A DNA stretch of 64,000 bases from Varroa destructor. Taxonomy: Eukaryota > Arthropoda > Arachnida > Mesostigmata > Varroidae. This document shows positions 1-12,483 of this stretch, one piece after another. The stretch is from NCBI RefSeq assembly GCF_002443255.2, contig NW_019211458.1, forward strand, positions 29,788,485 to 29,852,484, in the 5' to 3' direction. Every line of letters begins with the position of its first letter. Within the stretch, counting starts at the first letter, position 1. The position numbers and the translations under genes were made by a program. The notes under the pieces are model-generated. The model had not been told where the DNA came from and ran no database searches. It worked only from the letters and a program-made list of their open reading frames with translations.

Positions 1-3000
1 CAATGGGATTTAACTGTCGTTATAGATATTGAAACCTCTTTTTTTTTCATTCTTGTTGACGAAAACAAGTTAACAACAAGCGCTTATCAAATCCGTTAGA
101 TATGGAGTAAATCGTTATAGAACGTTACCCATAATCCCTATGCATCGTAGCTACTGAAAAGTGATCTAGATTTAGCTAGACTCGACTCGTTTTTAATCAG
201 TCAGCTACATCATTATAGGCGTGATGCAACTGCGACTAAGATAGGACAAAACAGAAGAATAAAAAACAAAAAATCACGATACATTATGTGTATTGGGCGC
301 CCCACGAACATCAGCGTTAGGAGCACACATCTAGCGACTTTTGAAACGCCAACGCTATGCAGATGCTGTGCTGCTACTAGTATTGGCTGTTTGTATCACA
401 CCTGATGCTGCTGCCACCGCTCCTATAGCAAACTGATAATAATATTGTTCATAATATTACGTCATTAATTGGGTTTTGCTGTTGTTAGTCTGATTCGGGC
501 GAAAGCCGCCGGCGACCCCGTCGGCTCGCTATCTGATCAAAGGAAAAGATGAAACTTTAAGAACTTAGAAGACGTTTGTAGACAAACGGCTGCCAGTTGA
601 TGGGTGCTAGGTTATGCGTCAGCGTCGACGTGCTTTTCGGTTCTACTTTATTCTCTGACAAGTTTTTGCTCGTCTAGCAGCCTTCAGTAGCGATATCAAA
701 ACTGCCGCAGCACTACTATTAATATTAGTATCGTGTTCAGCTGAGCTAGCGAACAGAAAATTAAAAAAAACGGAAAGCGAGCATCCATTGAAAGTGACCG
801 AAGAACCGGTTGCCTACCCGCCGAAAGACTGCTTCTGTAAAAGCTAGAAGCAGCTTAATCGTCTACCCCTCGAATCCTGATTGCCCCTTCTCTATTCACC
901 TATGATATGCCGAGTTCATATATGATAAAAATGAAACTTATCAAGAACTTGTTTAAGCTTGCATTCGATAGAAGTCTTACTATTTATCCTAAACACCTAT
1001 AGAGTATCGTACGAATATATGAGCAATGTCCTATAAATTGGTTGCTACGGTTACCTTATAGCTTGCGGAAATGCTGTCGCGACAGACCCCTCTGAATTCA
1101 GAAGCCCACATATTCACCTCTGAGGACCCGTGGTACAGTAACATATTGTGTACACAACCGATGCTGGGTGCTGTGGTAAATAATGCTAATGCACAGAAGT
1201 AACGTACCGTAGATCGACAGGCATTGTCTGTCGCCAACAACTGCAGAAAAATTTACAGAACTATTCTAATTGAAACGCATCCAGCTGTTGTTGTGATAGT
1301 CGGACGCGTACGGAACGAAATGGGTTCTCCGGCGCCGGTTTCGCTCTAAACAGATCACAAGGAAGAGTAGATGTTATCGTCTAGTCCTGCAGTGACGAGC
1401 GGCGTGACTGTGGTCCGCCGTTCAAAATACACGGGAAGCTGTTGCATCGGAAGGTGGCTGCTTTGTTCGTCGCCATCTGATATCATGGGTCGTGATGGGT
1501 TTACCGTATTCTTTCCGTCCCCAGACGCGTGCCTATCACATTCGGTTGTACTCATATCGTGAAACCGCGGTTCGCCATATCGGCGAACGCAAATACTTTT
1601 GGCATATATCAGCAGCGACTAGCCCGACATCGTCTGCTGTTACAGCCACTCCTCCTGCAAAGAATCGGTCAGTTTCAAATTGATAGATCGATGACCAGAT
1701 GGAAGAACTGATCTTCACCAGTAAATAAAATCGCAGACACGACTTTTACTGGCCCATAGCCGTCCATTTACCCAATGGCGCAAATAACTTGAGAGACGTG
1801 CAGCACAAAAAGAAGAGTTGTCGGCAGGTTTATGTGGGTGCGGAACGACAGCCAAAATACAAGGCTCAATGTGAAGACCGCGACAAAGAAGCCCAGTACT
1901 ACGAGTGCGTTGATGATTACGATTCGCGTATTTGATAACTGGCTACTCTCCCTTTTGTTTTCATCTAACAGATGGCCACAACATCGAATAGCCCCCACTG
2001 CCGTAAGCCCCACATCTAAATGAAGAACACGTTGCAGCACCACAGACACACTCGACGGAACATGGGAACAAAATAAGGCTCCCGTATTTCAAGCAATATT
2101 GCTAGCGATTATATGCCGTGCAGCAACAGCAACGATACTACTCAAGACATCGTTGACATATCTAATATTTCTGTTAAGCGCAGTAAATCTAAATGGCGTT
2201 TCTCTAGTTTTGCCTATTCGCTTTGCTGAACAGTCCTCATTGAAATGGCTGCAGGGCACTGAGTCGCCAGATAGTCGACGAGGCCCTCGTAGCCTTCCTC
2301 CTCCCAAATGTGTGAAACTAAGGCGCATGTCAGGCCAAGCGCGCTTCAGCACGACCCAGGCTGATGGTTCCACCTCTGCATCGACAGGATGACTGTTCCG
2401 CATAGATCGTAACGCGTATGGATGTGTCTGCGCACGTCTGTGCCTATGCGTAAATGAACAACGCCATCACTGCCGTCTTGACGTAAGTGTTATATTTAGC
2501 ACCCCAGAGGAGTTTCGCAGGTGTCTTTAATCGCACCGCATTAAGCAGCTTTACGCGTTAGTTCAGTTCAATCTCATTTCTCATTGATTCCATTCGAAGT
2601 GGACGCATACTCCTTGGCAGAGGGGTGGAGACAGATGGCGCAATTAAGCGCCACACGGAAACTGCTACTGTTTTTATTGCTACTAGTAATAACCGGCTTT
2701 TCTGATCGAACGGCGGAGCTAGTTTAGAGCCTAGAAGAGGCGAGCCATAGTGGCTGTGTACGGTCAGTCGGCCGCCTTATGCGTCGAACGATTTGCTTCG
2801 ATTTATTTTCTTTGCGCTGCTGTTCAATGGCGTCAAATAGGATCCGACAGGACTGCTTCGGCCGTGTCCTCCACTGCGGATTGAGGATAAGAACGGCCAG
2901 CAGCAACAACACGCGTGCGGTTGTTGTATCGCCCATGTATGTTCCATGCACAATCATTCTGCTAGGATCACACACTGCACTAACGATTCGATTAAATACG

Positions 3001-6000
3001 AAATGAACCGTTTATGTATAAGCAGGCAAATTATCCTTCGGCACAGACGGCAGCAACAACTAGGTACTGCTAAATTAAGGCATGACAGAAAAGTTTGACC
3101 TGCGGATTATCGACTGATAGCAATCAGGACAATGTGCTTAGCGCCATGTGCCATACACATAAAATACAAAAGCCGAGTATACAACATGTATAACGTGCGC
3201 CTATGTATGTTCGTACGCACATATGTTTGCATAACCGTATCTATTTATCTATATGTACAGTGTGCTACAGTACTTGAATGCTGCTATCAGACGTATTGGA
3301 TTCACACATTGGAAGCCATTTATCGAAGTAGACCGACGTAAGCGGCGCACTCCGAACCGAGAGATGGTCTATCTCGTTGAAACATCTGGTCGACACAGCC
3401 GAATGGCCAATATCAACTGTTGTTTGTTTGTAGTCTAACTTGTTTTGTGTACTTTTGAAACCCGTTTTCGCCGGCAGACAGCAGGCTCGATGGGTGCGCG
3501 ACAGCTACATAAACGTTTGGCGAACCCTATCTGAATGGTATTGTCACTTAACTCTCGACTGAGTAAGCGGGTGCCTACAGTAACAAGCAGTCTGGTTAGC
3601 GTCTTTTAGCTCGTCTAACAGCTTTATTAGCGAAATATAGCGGTCGCTCGCGTAAGAACCGGCCGCTCACGCCGGCCACGCCGCAAGGAGTAAGTTGCCT
3701 CATTCCAAATCTATATCTCGATAGCACTACGAACTATAGTAAAAATGTAGCACCATCGACGGATGCTCACTCGGGTTGTTCCTTCATCGCCACAGACAAA
3801 GAACCTGATACAGCAGAGACGATTGTCGTCAACCGTCGGCCGGCTAGCTCCGCCCCCGACGAGCTGGGGCTGTCGTCCTTTGAACCATCCTTCTTAGCTG
3901 CATCGAGCGGTTCTCCTCTTTAGCGTTGCTAGGCGATACCTTGATGCTGTAGCCAGACACTCTTATCACCTGCCGGAGTGACGAGCCACCCGTGCCGATA
4001 ATGGCCCCAACGGTACTTGATGGAACTCAGCATCAGCTATCCAAGATAACTTTGAATTCGCTAAAGACATAAGGAATATCTGATATACAATCATCTATGT
4101 ATGCACGTATTTCATATTAAATCTGCAGTCCGAAGGCACTGAACTGCTATATGTCTGTCGAATATTAGTAGCTGAGTTTCAACTGGCATATATTATCATC
4201 TTAAAATGGCCTCTCCCACAGCTGTCCTGTAGAAAATAAGGAATAAGAACGGTAAGTTCAAGAAACCACTACGAGATCCTGCAGTATACGTCTCACTAAA
4301 GTATTGCAGTAACTAGCAAGCCACTTACAAATTCATTATAGTTGCTTAAAATCGATCAATAGGTTGGGATGTCAACGACTGATAAAGGTTTCTTCCCGCA
4401 TTCTCTTATTTTATACACACAGTAGTGCTTTAGGTACATAAAAAGCCTACTCCGGTCAAGCTAGCACATATATTCCTGAACTCAACCTTATTCAATGACG
4501 TCATCTTTGCTTGCCATCGCTCGTTATTATACTACGTCGATCTTATTCCCAAGGGAAACTTGTCAAAACAAATAGAGCACAGAGCGGTATCCAGTCAGTT
4601 TTAGCTTACTCAGTACCCTACCTTCGGCCTAGTCCACCTAGTAAAGGTACATCAAAACAGGAAGCAATTCGCCGATCAGCTACTACAATGAAGGCCTACA
4701 TAAGAAGTGCCAAGAGAAGAAGCAAATGGAATCCACTGAAATGTGAACAGGCGTCACTGTCTGACTCATAACAGTTTGCCATGGTCGAGGGCGATGTTTC
4801 ACAATGTTGGGGTAACGCCAACACAGAGGGGCATAACCGTGTTAAGGCCTATCGACACGAATTGAGCCGCCGCTGCTGCTATTATTGCGGAGCCTTACAA
4901 GGGCTGCTTCGGATATTCAAATTTGTTGACCGCAAATCCACCGCAGACAGACAGCCAGCCACCGCTACGAATGGACGTTAAGAATTGGACAAGGCCAGCG
5001 AGTAGCTACTAAAATTGGCCACTTGGAGTGAAAATGGCGCAAGTAAGATGTTTCAAAGCAACAATAACAAAGATGCCTGAGACCGTAACACGGCCATCTA
5101 CTTCCGAAGGCGGCTAAGCTAGCCGGGCATCCTTATTTCATTTCTTCATGCTGGGACATGGTTGTACTAGCGAAGTGGGATGGGTTGTACCGCGATGGAA
5201 GACCAGCGCGAGACAATTCGGCTAAGCTGGTAAGCCATCATTACAGGTTGCGTAGAAGCCACAATACAATGGAGGGCGAATTTTGAGGCAATAGCTTAGC
5301 GTGAACATCTCAATAACTAAGGAAAGGCGTTTAACTGGGTACGAGCAACACGCAATGTCTGAGATAGGACAGCTCTCTAATCAGTTGAACCAGCGAGTAC
5401 GCGCGTAAGTGCACCCAAGATGTTATCGATGTACCGTACCGGCGGTCGAGGTACCCTCCCAACTTCTGGTCCGTCTTTTCCTTAAATTAATTTCTTTACT
5501 GTAGAATTTCTTTATCGTTTTCTCTCACTTCACTACTTCGTCTACGTAAGATAGACTACATGCGCGGAGACGCGCGTGACTTGAGCCCTTTTCAGATGCT
5601 AGCTCCTTGAGTATTCAGCCCTAAATTCCAGGGACGATTTTTTTTCTTTACCACCATGCACGCTAATGGCTATGAAGATACTGACGTAGCCTTTAATCAC
5701 GTGACTAGACCTTATCTAAAACACGGATTGTAAGCGCGCAGAGAAGCCTTCTCGATGCTACCATGGGCACTGAGAATTCACTGGAATCACTACACTGTTC
5801 CTGGTCACCGCCAACCATCTGATCTATTTCTGTAGCTTTAGAATATGCGTCATCTATTAGCATACGGCAATATAGAACGGATTCTAGCCTATGTGGCCTT
5901 CTCAGGGTGTTATCGGATATCGGCCAAGCGCGGCTCCACGCACGAAGCTTGCTGCTTTTGCTGCACGCGTACACGTGCTTTCACACGCCTCAAGTCGGAT

Positions 6001-9000
6001 GAACTGCTAGGTAAATATTTGTTTCTATTTAATTAGAAAGTGCGCTTTGCTCTTCACGTTTTTCTAGCCTTGCGGTGGCCGGGGAATCAAAGATATTGCC
6101 CTATGGGATTTATTGAGGGCCATTAATGCGTCATCATCTCAGGGATCTACTGGGGGGACAGAGAGGGTTACATGTGACCGAGAAACCTGCCAACACTGCT
6201 GAGAAAGTGGCCTGAACATGTATTTTGTCTCTGGTCATCTCCTTTTGAAGATATCCTTTTTCTTCTCCGTATAAATTACGCTTGGTTTAGTGGAATAGAC
6301 AGCTCATGAATTTCCTGCTCATTGCGCCCTCTCGAGCGATCTCGAGCTCAGAATAAACAATTTGATCCGAAAACCAGCAAGTTATTGATAAAAGTCATGG
6401 CCACGTTGTGATCACTGGGCTAATTCATATTTTTGTTGACCAAAAACAACGAACACTCAAAATGACGACCTAGCAGAAATGGGCGAGGTCTCTGTCACAG
6501 GAACGGAAGACCTTGCACATGAAAAACGTAGGTCACAGATTTTGAAGACACTGATACTGCAATATCATAGGTACTATATGCATGCTCAGATCTATCGATT
6601 ATTTAGGTGTCAGATTAGCAAATCTTCGTTGAGCTTATATTTTGTTTATGTCTCGTTACCATATTAGCTAGCAAATTTTGAGATCTGCTTCAGAAAATAA
6701 CCCGGCTATAGGCACTGTCTGCCCACGTTGCTACAAAAAGAAAAGGCTTAACTCCCGCTACCACTACAGCTTTCCGCATACGTACATATTGGACATAGGG
6801 CATATTTTATTCAATTACATTAAATTGATTCAGTCGCTGCGTTCTCATATAATGGCCTCACCAATAGGACCTCTAGTACGACAGGAGCAGCTTTACTAGC
6901 CGTCCACTCTCTGGCAAAATCATGCTTGAACAGTGGTTGCGTGGGGTTTCGTCTGTAGATATCAACCCAAACTAAAAGGAATGGAATATTAACGAGTAAC
7001 TCAAATGTACAAACCGATTGCTCAAGCAAAACTGGGTTACTAGAAGAGCTGGCTTAGAAACAGAAGCACGAGGAAAAGCCTTACTGCTAGTGGTACAATG
7101 CTCCTGCTGGTTCTCCACCAATACGATATACATAGTAACCGGGGCTGCTATTTCAGGGACGATTCGGCCAAGGACACTTAGGCTATTTTCAACCACTCGT
7201 AAAACGAGCACTTTCCATCGTTAGAGCTGGCAGCAACAGAAACAGATGGGTTCTTCTTCTTAAGGGTTTTCTTGTCTCATTTCCTGCTACGGTCCAAGAC
7301 ACCTTCGTCATCATCGTTTTACTCGATTGCGCAATTTGTCATGGTGTCTGTGCTATAATCCACAGTTACTTAGCTGGCCAAGGTTTACCATGAGCGTAGG
7401 GATAGGCCGGAACCCAGAGTATGAGTAGATAGTAGACGACGTACGCTCTTAGAGGCACTACCGTGTTTCCGATTAGAATTGCATATGAAGTAAATGTCGC
7501 ATCGCCATAGAAATGTCTTATTCTGGTATTCATTTTAGCAGGAGTCTAATGCTGAAGTCGGCAAAACACATAGTTTGCATTTGTTCCCCATCGATATCCC
7601 CATCTATTTTGATGCAATGAAAATCAACGAATACTTCACGTGGTCAGTTACATAGCCATACCGTTGACAGTAGCCATCTACATCTGCTGTTACTACTGCG
7701 GAAGCTCTGACTACGAATGTGCCATGCATCCGCTTTAAACTCTAGAGGTTTTCACTCTAAGCAAAATTTTTCCTTTCGTTCGTCATCATTAAAACTCTTC
7801 CTTTTGTTTTGTGTCTTATTTTCAAAATTTCCAAAACCGTCATTTGACTCAGAGGTAACAATACTACCAAGTCGCAATAAGAACCGAACATATCGCTCCC
7901 GGCGCCGACTATTTGTAGACACATCAGCAACACGGCGACTGTCAACGCTGGGGCTGTTGTATTCGGCTAATGCCGAGGATTTCGAGGCCGTGACACGGGT
8001 CACAAGCTGGACGATATAGAGGACTAAAAAAGCAAAAAGGCCAGAGCAGGCAGACATCACAACGAATCAGCAGAAACTGGCCGATGGTCATTTCGATCGG
8101 ATCACCTCCTATTTAGGTAGCAACGGAGCGTAAAGCTTCACCATCATCGTGTGAGGTCGTCAATATCCAATCGTGGATTGGTTTGAGCATAACACAATAC
8201 TACAACACAACATACTGATGCGAAGCATTGGCTTGGATTTGTTCTGCGTCGTTACAGCCGGTGCCCTCTTTCGACTTATCGATTGATAAGTCAAATCATC
8301 CAGGTAGAGTGGGTAACTCGCTAGAGAGATATCTTAATTTGACCTACTCATGGATATATGAAAGTTAGATCAAGTACGCCAAGCAAATCCAGCCAAATTG
8401 ACGCGCTCAAGAAAAGGCTCACGAAGCAGCCTGTGCGCTGCCTAACATCCCACCGTTGAACGGCGATTCGCGATGTCCAGCAGGCTTGGCCTTCTCATTC
8501 GCTTACAGTTGGACGCGTAATGTTCCACTGACGCGTCGCCACGCGCGATTCTACTCAAACACAAGAGCGAAGTGGCAGCTAGGAAGTAAGACGATACACT
8601 GGAATACTGGATCAGAGCACCTCGAATGATCTCATGACCGATCGATAGTGAAGGGTTTGACTTTGAGCTTAGATTTAGACGAGAGTCGCGGCGAGCGCGG
8701 CAGGGGTTACGACCAGGGGGTAGCGTTCCGAGCATTGTGGACACGGATCAGCATCTGCGGCAAACGCCAACTAGAAATTGCATTAACAGAATTTTGCATC
8801 AGGCATGAGATCGCGTTTCTAAGCCAGTTGCACTATTGATCTCTTTTCTCCCAAGTTTACCTCCATCGTAGTTATATAGCAGATTGTTGCAATGAGGTTA
8901 TGACGCGAATGTCCACTACCGCCTCACCTTGATTCGTCACCATCGTTGATTCGATCGTTTAAGAGGCAATCAACTGTGAAATCCTTTTGTCAGCCCATAC

Positions 9001-10400
9001 CACAGAGGACGCTGAACAAGAAGCAGTACGAGACCGTGGAGGTTTAGGACATCGTCGTCAATCGCTGGAAAGGTAATGTTTCCCTATCAGTCGTTTAGTG
9101 GATGATACGATCTTCTGAGACCACCCAAAATCGCCCACACTGAATTTACCTAGTCATATTCTGATTTTGTAACAGGACCTCACATCGAGCCTGGGCGGTA
9201 ACGACAAACCCTTTCGTTCAATGGCCCTCCGATAATAGATATATCTAGGTAGATTCCATTCGCTGCACTGGCCTTTGTCGTAGCGCATATATATATCGCT
9301 GTCTACGAGTTCTTATGGCCATTTATAATAAACTTCTACCCGTAAGGCGCAGCTGCATAGATTTCAATTCGTAGCTGGTTGTCATGTTAAGATCTGGTTT
9401 ATTCAAGTCTGGTTAGTATCTGTGCTACTGAGCAAATACCACCTAAACACTGTTAGGCATTATATTAAATGTAATGTATGCATATGTAGGTTGCGAAATT
9501 CGTTTTCGTGTCTCTTTTTTTTTCTCATTTCCACGAAAACGACATCCCACAGAGTCTTGGAACTGCTCTCTACCTGTCAGGCCGAGAGATACATACAAAG
9601 CATACACTGACTGATAGATAAAAGCATGTTAATGTCGGTATCAGTCCTTCTTTTGCTTCTGCCGAAATGAGCGCTCTTCAAACCCAGTTGTGGTTTGTGC
9701 GATAAACACATTTATGTAATTCGGTCAGCATTGTAGAGAGGTAGAGTAAATGCACACGAGCGATCTAGGGCATTATGTATTGTCCGGCAAAGAAGACGTT
9801 GTTGACTTTAGCTGGGGGCATTGACTGATACAAGGCGCACACCACTAAAGGTAGGCTATTGGTCTAATCGAAAGAAGGACCAACATCGGACAAAAGACCT
9901 GAGCGCCAGTTACATGAGTTAACGATAACATCACCATCATCAATCGCCTTCCCATAACTCTCTCTCTCCCCCTTTTATGCCTAAAACTACTTTTCTGGAG
10001 GTAAGATATGTGTTTTATGTTCAACTACCCGTGCAAGGTCACGGTTAGCGCTACACTGGCGTAGTATTATTCGCAGGAAAGCGTGTCTGTGTTTTCGTGA
10101 CCGGCGCAACGAATTAATTGTGGTCGAACTTTGCTCCGACACAACAAAACCGGCAATAAACGCTTGTTTACCGTAGGCCTACCAGGGACATTCCGCCCTC
10201 GAACCGAAAGGCGAAACGCAGCAAATGAACAGCGAACAGGGACTTGTGCGAGTCATGTGGACTACAAGAAGCAGGGGTAATACATAGCAGTGTAAGGCGT
10301 CGCTGCGAAATGACAATTTCATGCCTCGTAAAACGGTCTCCAGTGTTATGTGAGCCAGCAACAGTGCGATGCTATCATGTTTAGGAAGCTAGATCAAGCA
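1..10400. other. Non-coding stretch, no gene recognised
   Basis: No open frame here has recognisable protein character. ATG-led frames stay near 100 codons or less and overlap on both strands, as expected by chance. The sequence is unique-looking, with short AT alternations (for example around 9,287-9,299) and scattered CAG/CAA-type triplets such as 2,896-2,912. Small GC-rich patches at 500-535, 3,645-3,685 and 3,835-3,870 are not long enough to call CpG islands. No tRNA A-box/B-box pair was found. It is probably intronic or intergenic. Confidence 0.6.
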
Positions 10401-10421
10401 CTGTGTTAACTACTTTTGCAG

Positions 10422-10456
10422 GACGTGGCGGCGGCGGCGGCTTTGAAGGTTACTGA
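10422..10456 (+). other. Possible terminal exon tip with Arg-Gly5 codons
   Basis: A 3' splice-site-like motif (ACTACTTTTGCAG, ending at 10,421) is followed directly by a CGT codon, five GGC codons and TTT GAA GGT TAC TGA. In that frame (two bases completing a split codon first) this reads R-G-G-G-G-G-F-E-G-Y-stop. It resembles the Gly-rich/RGG tails of RNA-binding proteins, but the run is only 15 bases of GGC and may be a simple triplet expansion. Another frame from the same acceptor stays open for 33 codons with an Ala run. No upstream exon could be joined to it. I would treat it as a hypothesis only. Confidence 0.1.
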
Positions 10457-11432
10457 ATCGATTATTCCTTCATTGAGAGGGGTCGATCTGAACATGAGCA
10501 CCTCAATGGCTTCGAGCGCATGATACGCTATAACGCAATACGTACTGAATTGGGCACATACATTTGCTCCATATAGTGGAGTTGGCGCAAGGCTGGAGTA
10601 ATTGCCTGAAACGTCTATTATACTTTTCATTTGCCCTTTCCATGGTGACATTTGCTGTTACATTTTTCGAGTGCCGCATGTTACAATAGTAAGCTGGGTT
10701 ACACGGCTAGGTAAGCACGGTTGAGTACGGCCAAACCAGTTCTATAGCTTTAATTAGACGAAACTAAATAAACAAGGAGAAAATGTTAACTGATGCAGGG
10801 GCGCATAATAGTCAATGAAAATATTGCCCACATGTGTGGGCGGAACTACCCTGGCGCAGGTGGTAACCCGGTTATCTTACCAGCTCTAAATCAAACTGAT
10901 TTCATCGGCTTTTTGAGCGAGGTATGTGACAAATGCCAACAGATAAGGAGAAAACTAACAATAGTCTTAGGAATTTTCTTTGCTAGTTATCTGTCCGATG
11001 CATTGTAGCGGTTCTTGCAGCTGTAAGTAGTCATGGACCCGTAGACGGCCATGATCGCCCGCCTTGTGGGTCCACCGTAAGCGACCGCAAGTTCAGCGGC
11101 TTACAGGGACAGAGCCTAGGAAAAGCACCAGCAGCAATAAACATAATAGCAAAAAGATACGTAATAGGCCGGATTAGGGAGCTACAAGCAGCTATGCTAA
11201 CCAACAGCGAAGTTTTCTCGGTACGAAGTGCCTATTTCGTATCAAGAATATTTAGGCTGCCAGCCGTAATTAAGTAGCAAAGCAGATAGACACGAAATCC
11301 TTTAATGGAGCAATACTAGGTCTCTCTTAGGGCCAAGTACGTCGTCAGATATAACCTGTTCGATACAGAGAAAAGGGCTAATAAGACTTAGAAAATGTTC
11401 CCATCCCGATCCACTTGTAGCTTATATGTACA

Positions 11433-11438
<6 letters not shown>
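10457..11438. other. Non-coding stretch
   Basis: Nothing recognisable. AATAAA-like motifs occur (for example near 10,766) but cannot be tied to a transcript. Confidence 0.5.

Positions 11439-11479
<41 letters not shown>
11439..11479. repeat. (TA)n microsatellite, 41 nt
   Basis: An uninterrupted TA dinucleotide run is read directly from the sequence. It is flanked on the left by related but imperfect TATATGTACATATATG. Open frames crossing it give Ile-Tyr repeats in every register and should be ignored as coding evidence. Confidence 0.97.
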
Positions 11480-11482
<3 letters not shown>

Positions 11483-12266
11483 AATTAAATGCTCGTAATA
11501 TCGAAATTTCACTAGGAAGAGGGTGTAGTTTACCGCAGCTGATCCGAGTTTGGGCCCAAATGAAACGCTGCCACTGCTGCTGATGATATATACAGCCACC
11601 TTTTTCATTTGATCTCTTTTTAGGTTGACAAGTAAGTATCTCTTTCCAAATAATAATACTCATTGAAATCTTTATTTTGATCGCCAAGTAAGTTAGCCAG
11701 TTTAATAGGCGATTAGTCGTGGTTTGCTGCACTCACGGCACGTAGCCTTCCCCTTCATATCCCATCCGCCATAATTCTATTCACACGACCAAAATAAGTG
11801 AGTGAATACGTCAAAGTTCACGATAGACCTTTTGGAACAATTGACCAGATAAACATAACAGGCTGTTTGTTTGTCATGTAAACCGTGCGTCCGGTCGGTT
11901 GTTGTGTGACGGACGAACTCGGCGTAAATTTAAATGGACCCACCTTCAAGTGTTTACGTGTCTTATGCCTCTTCCTTCCGTCTCGGAACCTCTTCCTCTG
12001 CCTCTGGTGGGAATTATTTGCGATAGTAAATCAATGCGATGTATCGCATCCATTTTTATATATGGTGGCCCCCCGTGCCAGCTTGGAGAAAGGTGTTAAC
12101 ACGAATCAGTTTAATGCCGTAATCGCAGCAGATATGCATTCGATCACGTTATTATATCGGCTATCTGAAACGGATACGGTGGTTAGGAAACACTAGTAAT
12201 TTAGATACGCCGCTAGGTGTAGTGCGACTCTGGATGATATCCGTACTTCCCTCGTAAGAGAAACAT

Positions 12267-12449
12267 ATGGATCTGATAAAGCAGGTTCAAGCTAGCAGAC
12301 GCATGCAGGCAGGCGACGTCTTGATGCACAACCTTCCAAGTCTAAAAGCAAAGATCGAAAAACTGTGCCCCACATCCTCAAACAAACTCATATGGGATCC
12401 GATGTATTCTCCCACATTAAGGGACGTAGGCGCAAGGGCTAAGAAATGA
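12267..12449 (+). other. Small ATG-initiated open frame, 60 codons, unproven
   Basis: The frame starts at a real ATG with A at -3 and ends in TGA, with an in-frame TAA four codons upstream. The peptide is hydrophilic, basic at both ends, and has no signal peptide or membrane segment. I do not recognise it. It lies 34 nt upstream of a very strong acceptor-like motif ending at 12,483, but its own stop precedes that acceptor, so the two cannot be joined in frame without an internal donor. Its length is at chance level for this base composition. Confidence 0.08.
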
Positions 12450-12461
12450 TCGGTTCAAAAT

Positions 12462-12483
12462 AATTCTTCCCCTTTTCTTCCAG
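12462..12483 (+). other. Strong 3' splice-site-like motif
   Basis: A nearly pure pyrimidine tract, TTCTTCCCCTTTTCTTC, runs directly into CAG followed by G, matching the metazoan acceptor consensus closely. Downstream, a frame beginning with the second base after the junction stays open for 22 codons before a stop, and no GTRAGT donor closes an exon. It could be a true acceptor, a terminal exon start, or a pyrimidine-rich decoy of the kind common in long introns. Confidence 0.2.

Noticed and set aside
8273..8292. Perfect 8-bp hairpin GACTTATC-GATT-GATAAGTC
   Set aside because: It is within chance expectation for the window, with no T-run or gene end to make it a terminator.
9990..10006. ACTTTTCTGGAG|GTAAGA as a second ratchet point
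   Set aside because: The acceptor would be GAG, which is strongly disfavoured, so I do not count it as recursive-site-like.
11378..11732. Frames on both strands with long Ile-Tyr repeats
   Set aside because: They are translations of the (TA)n microsatellite in different registers.
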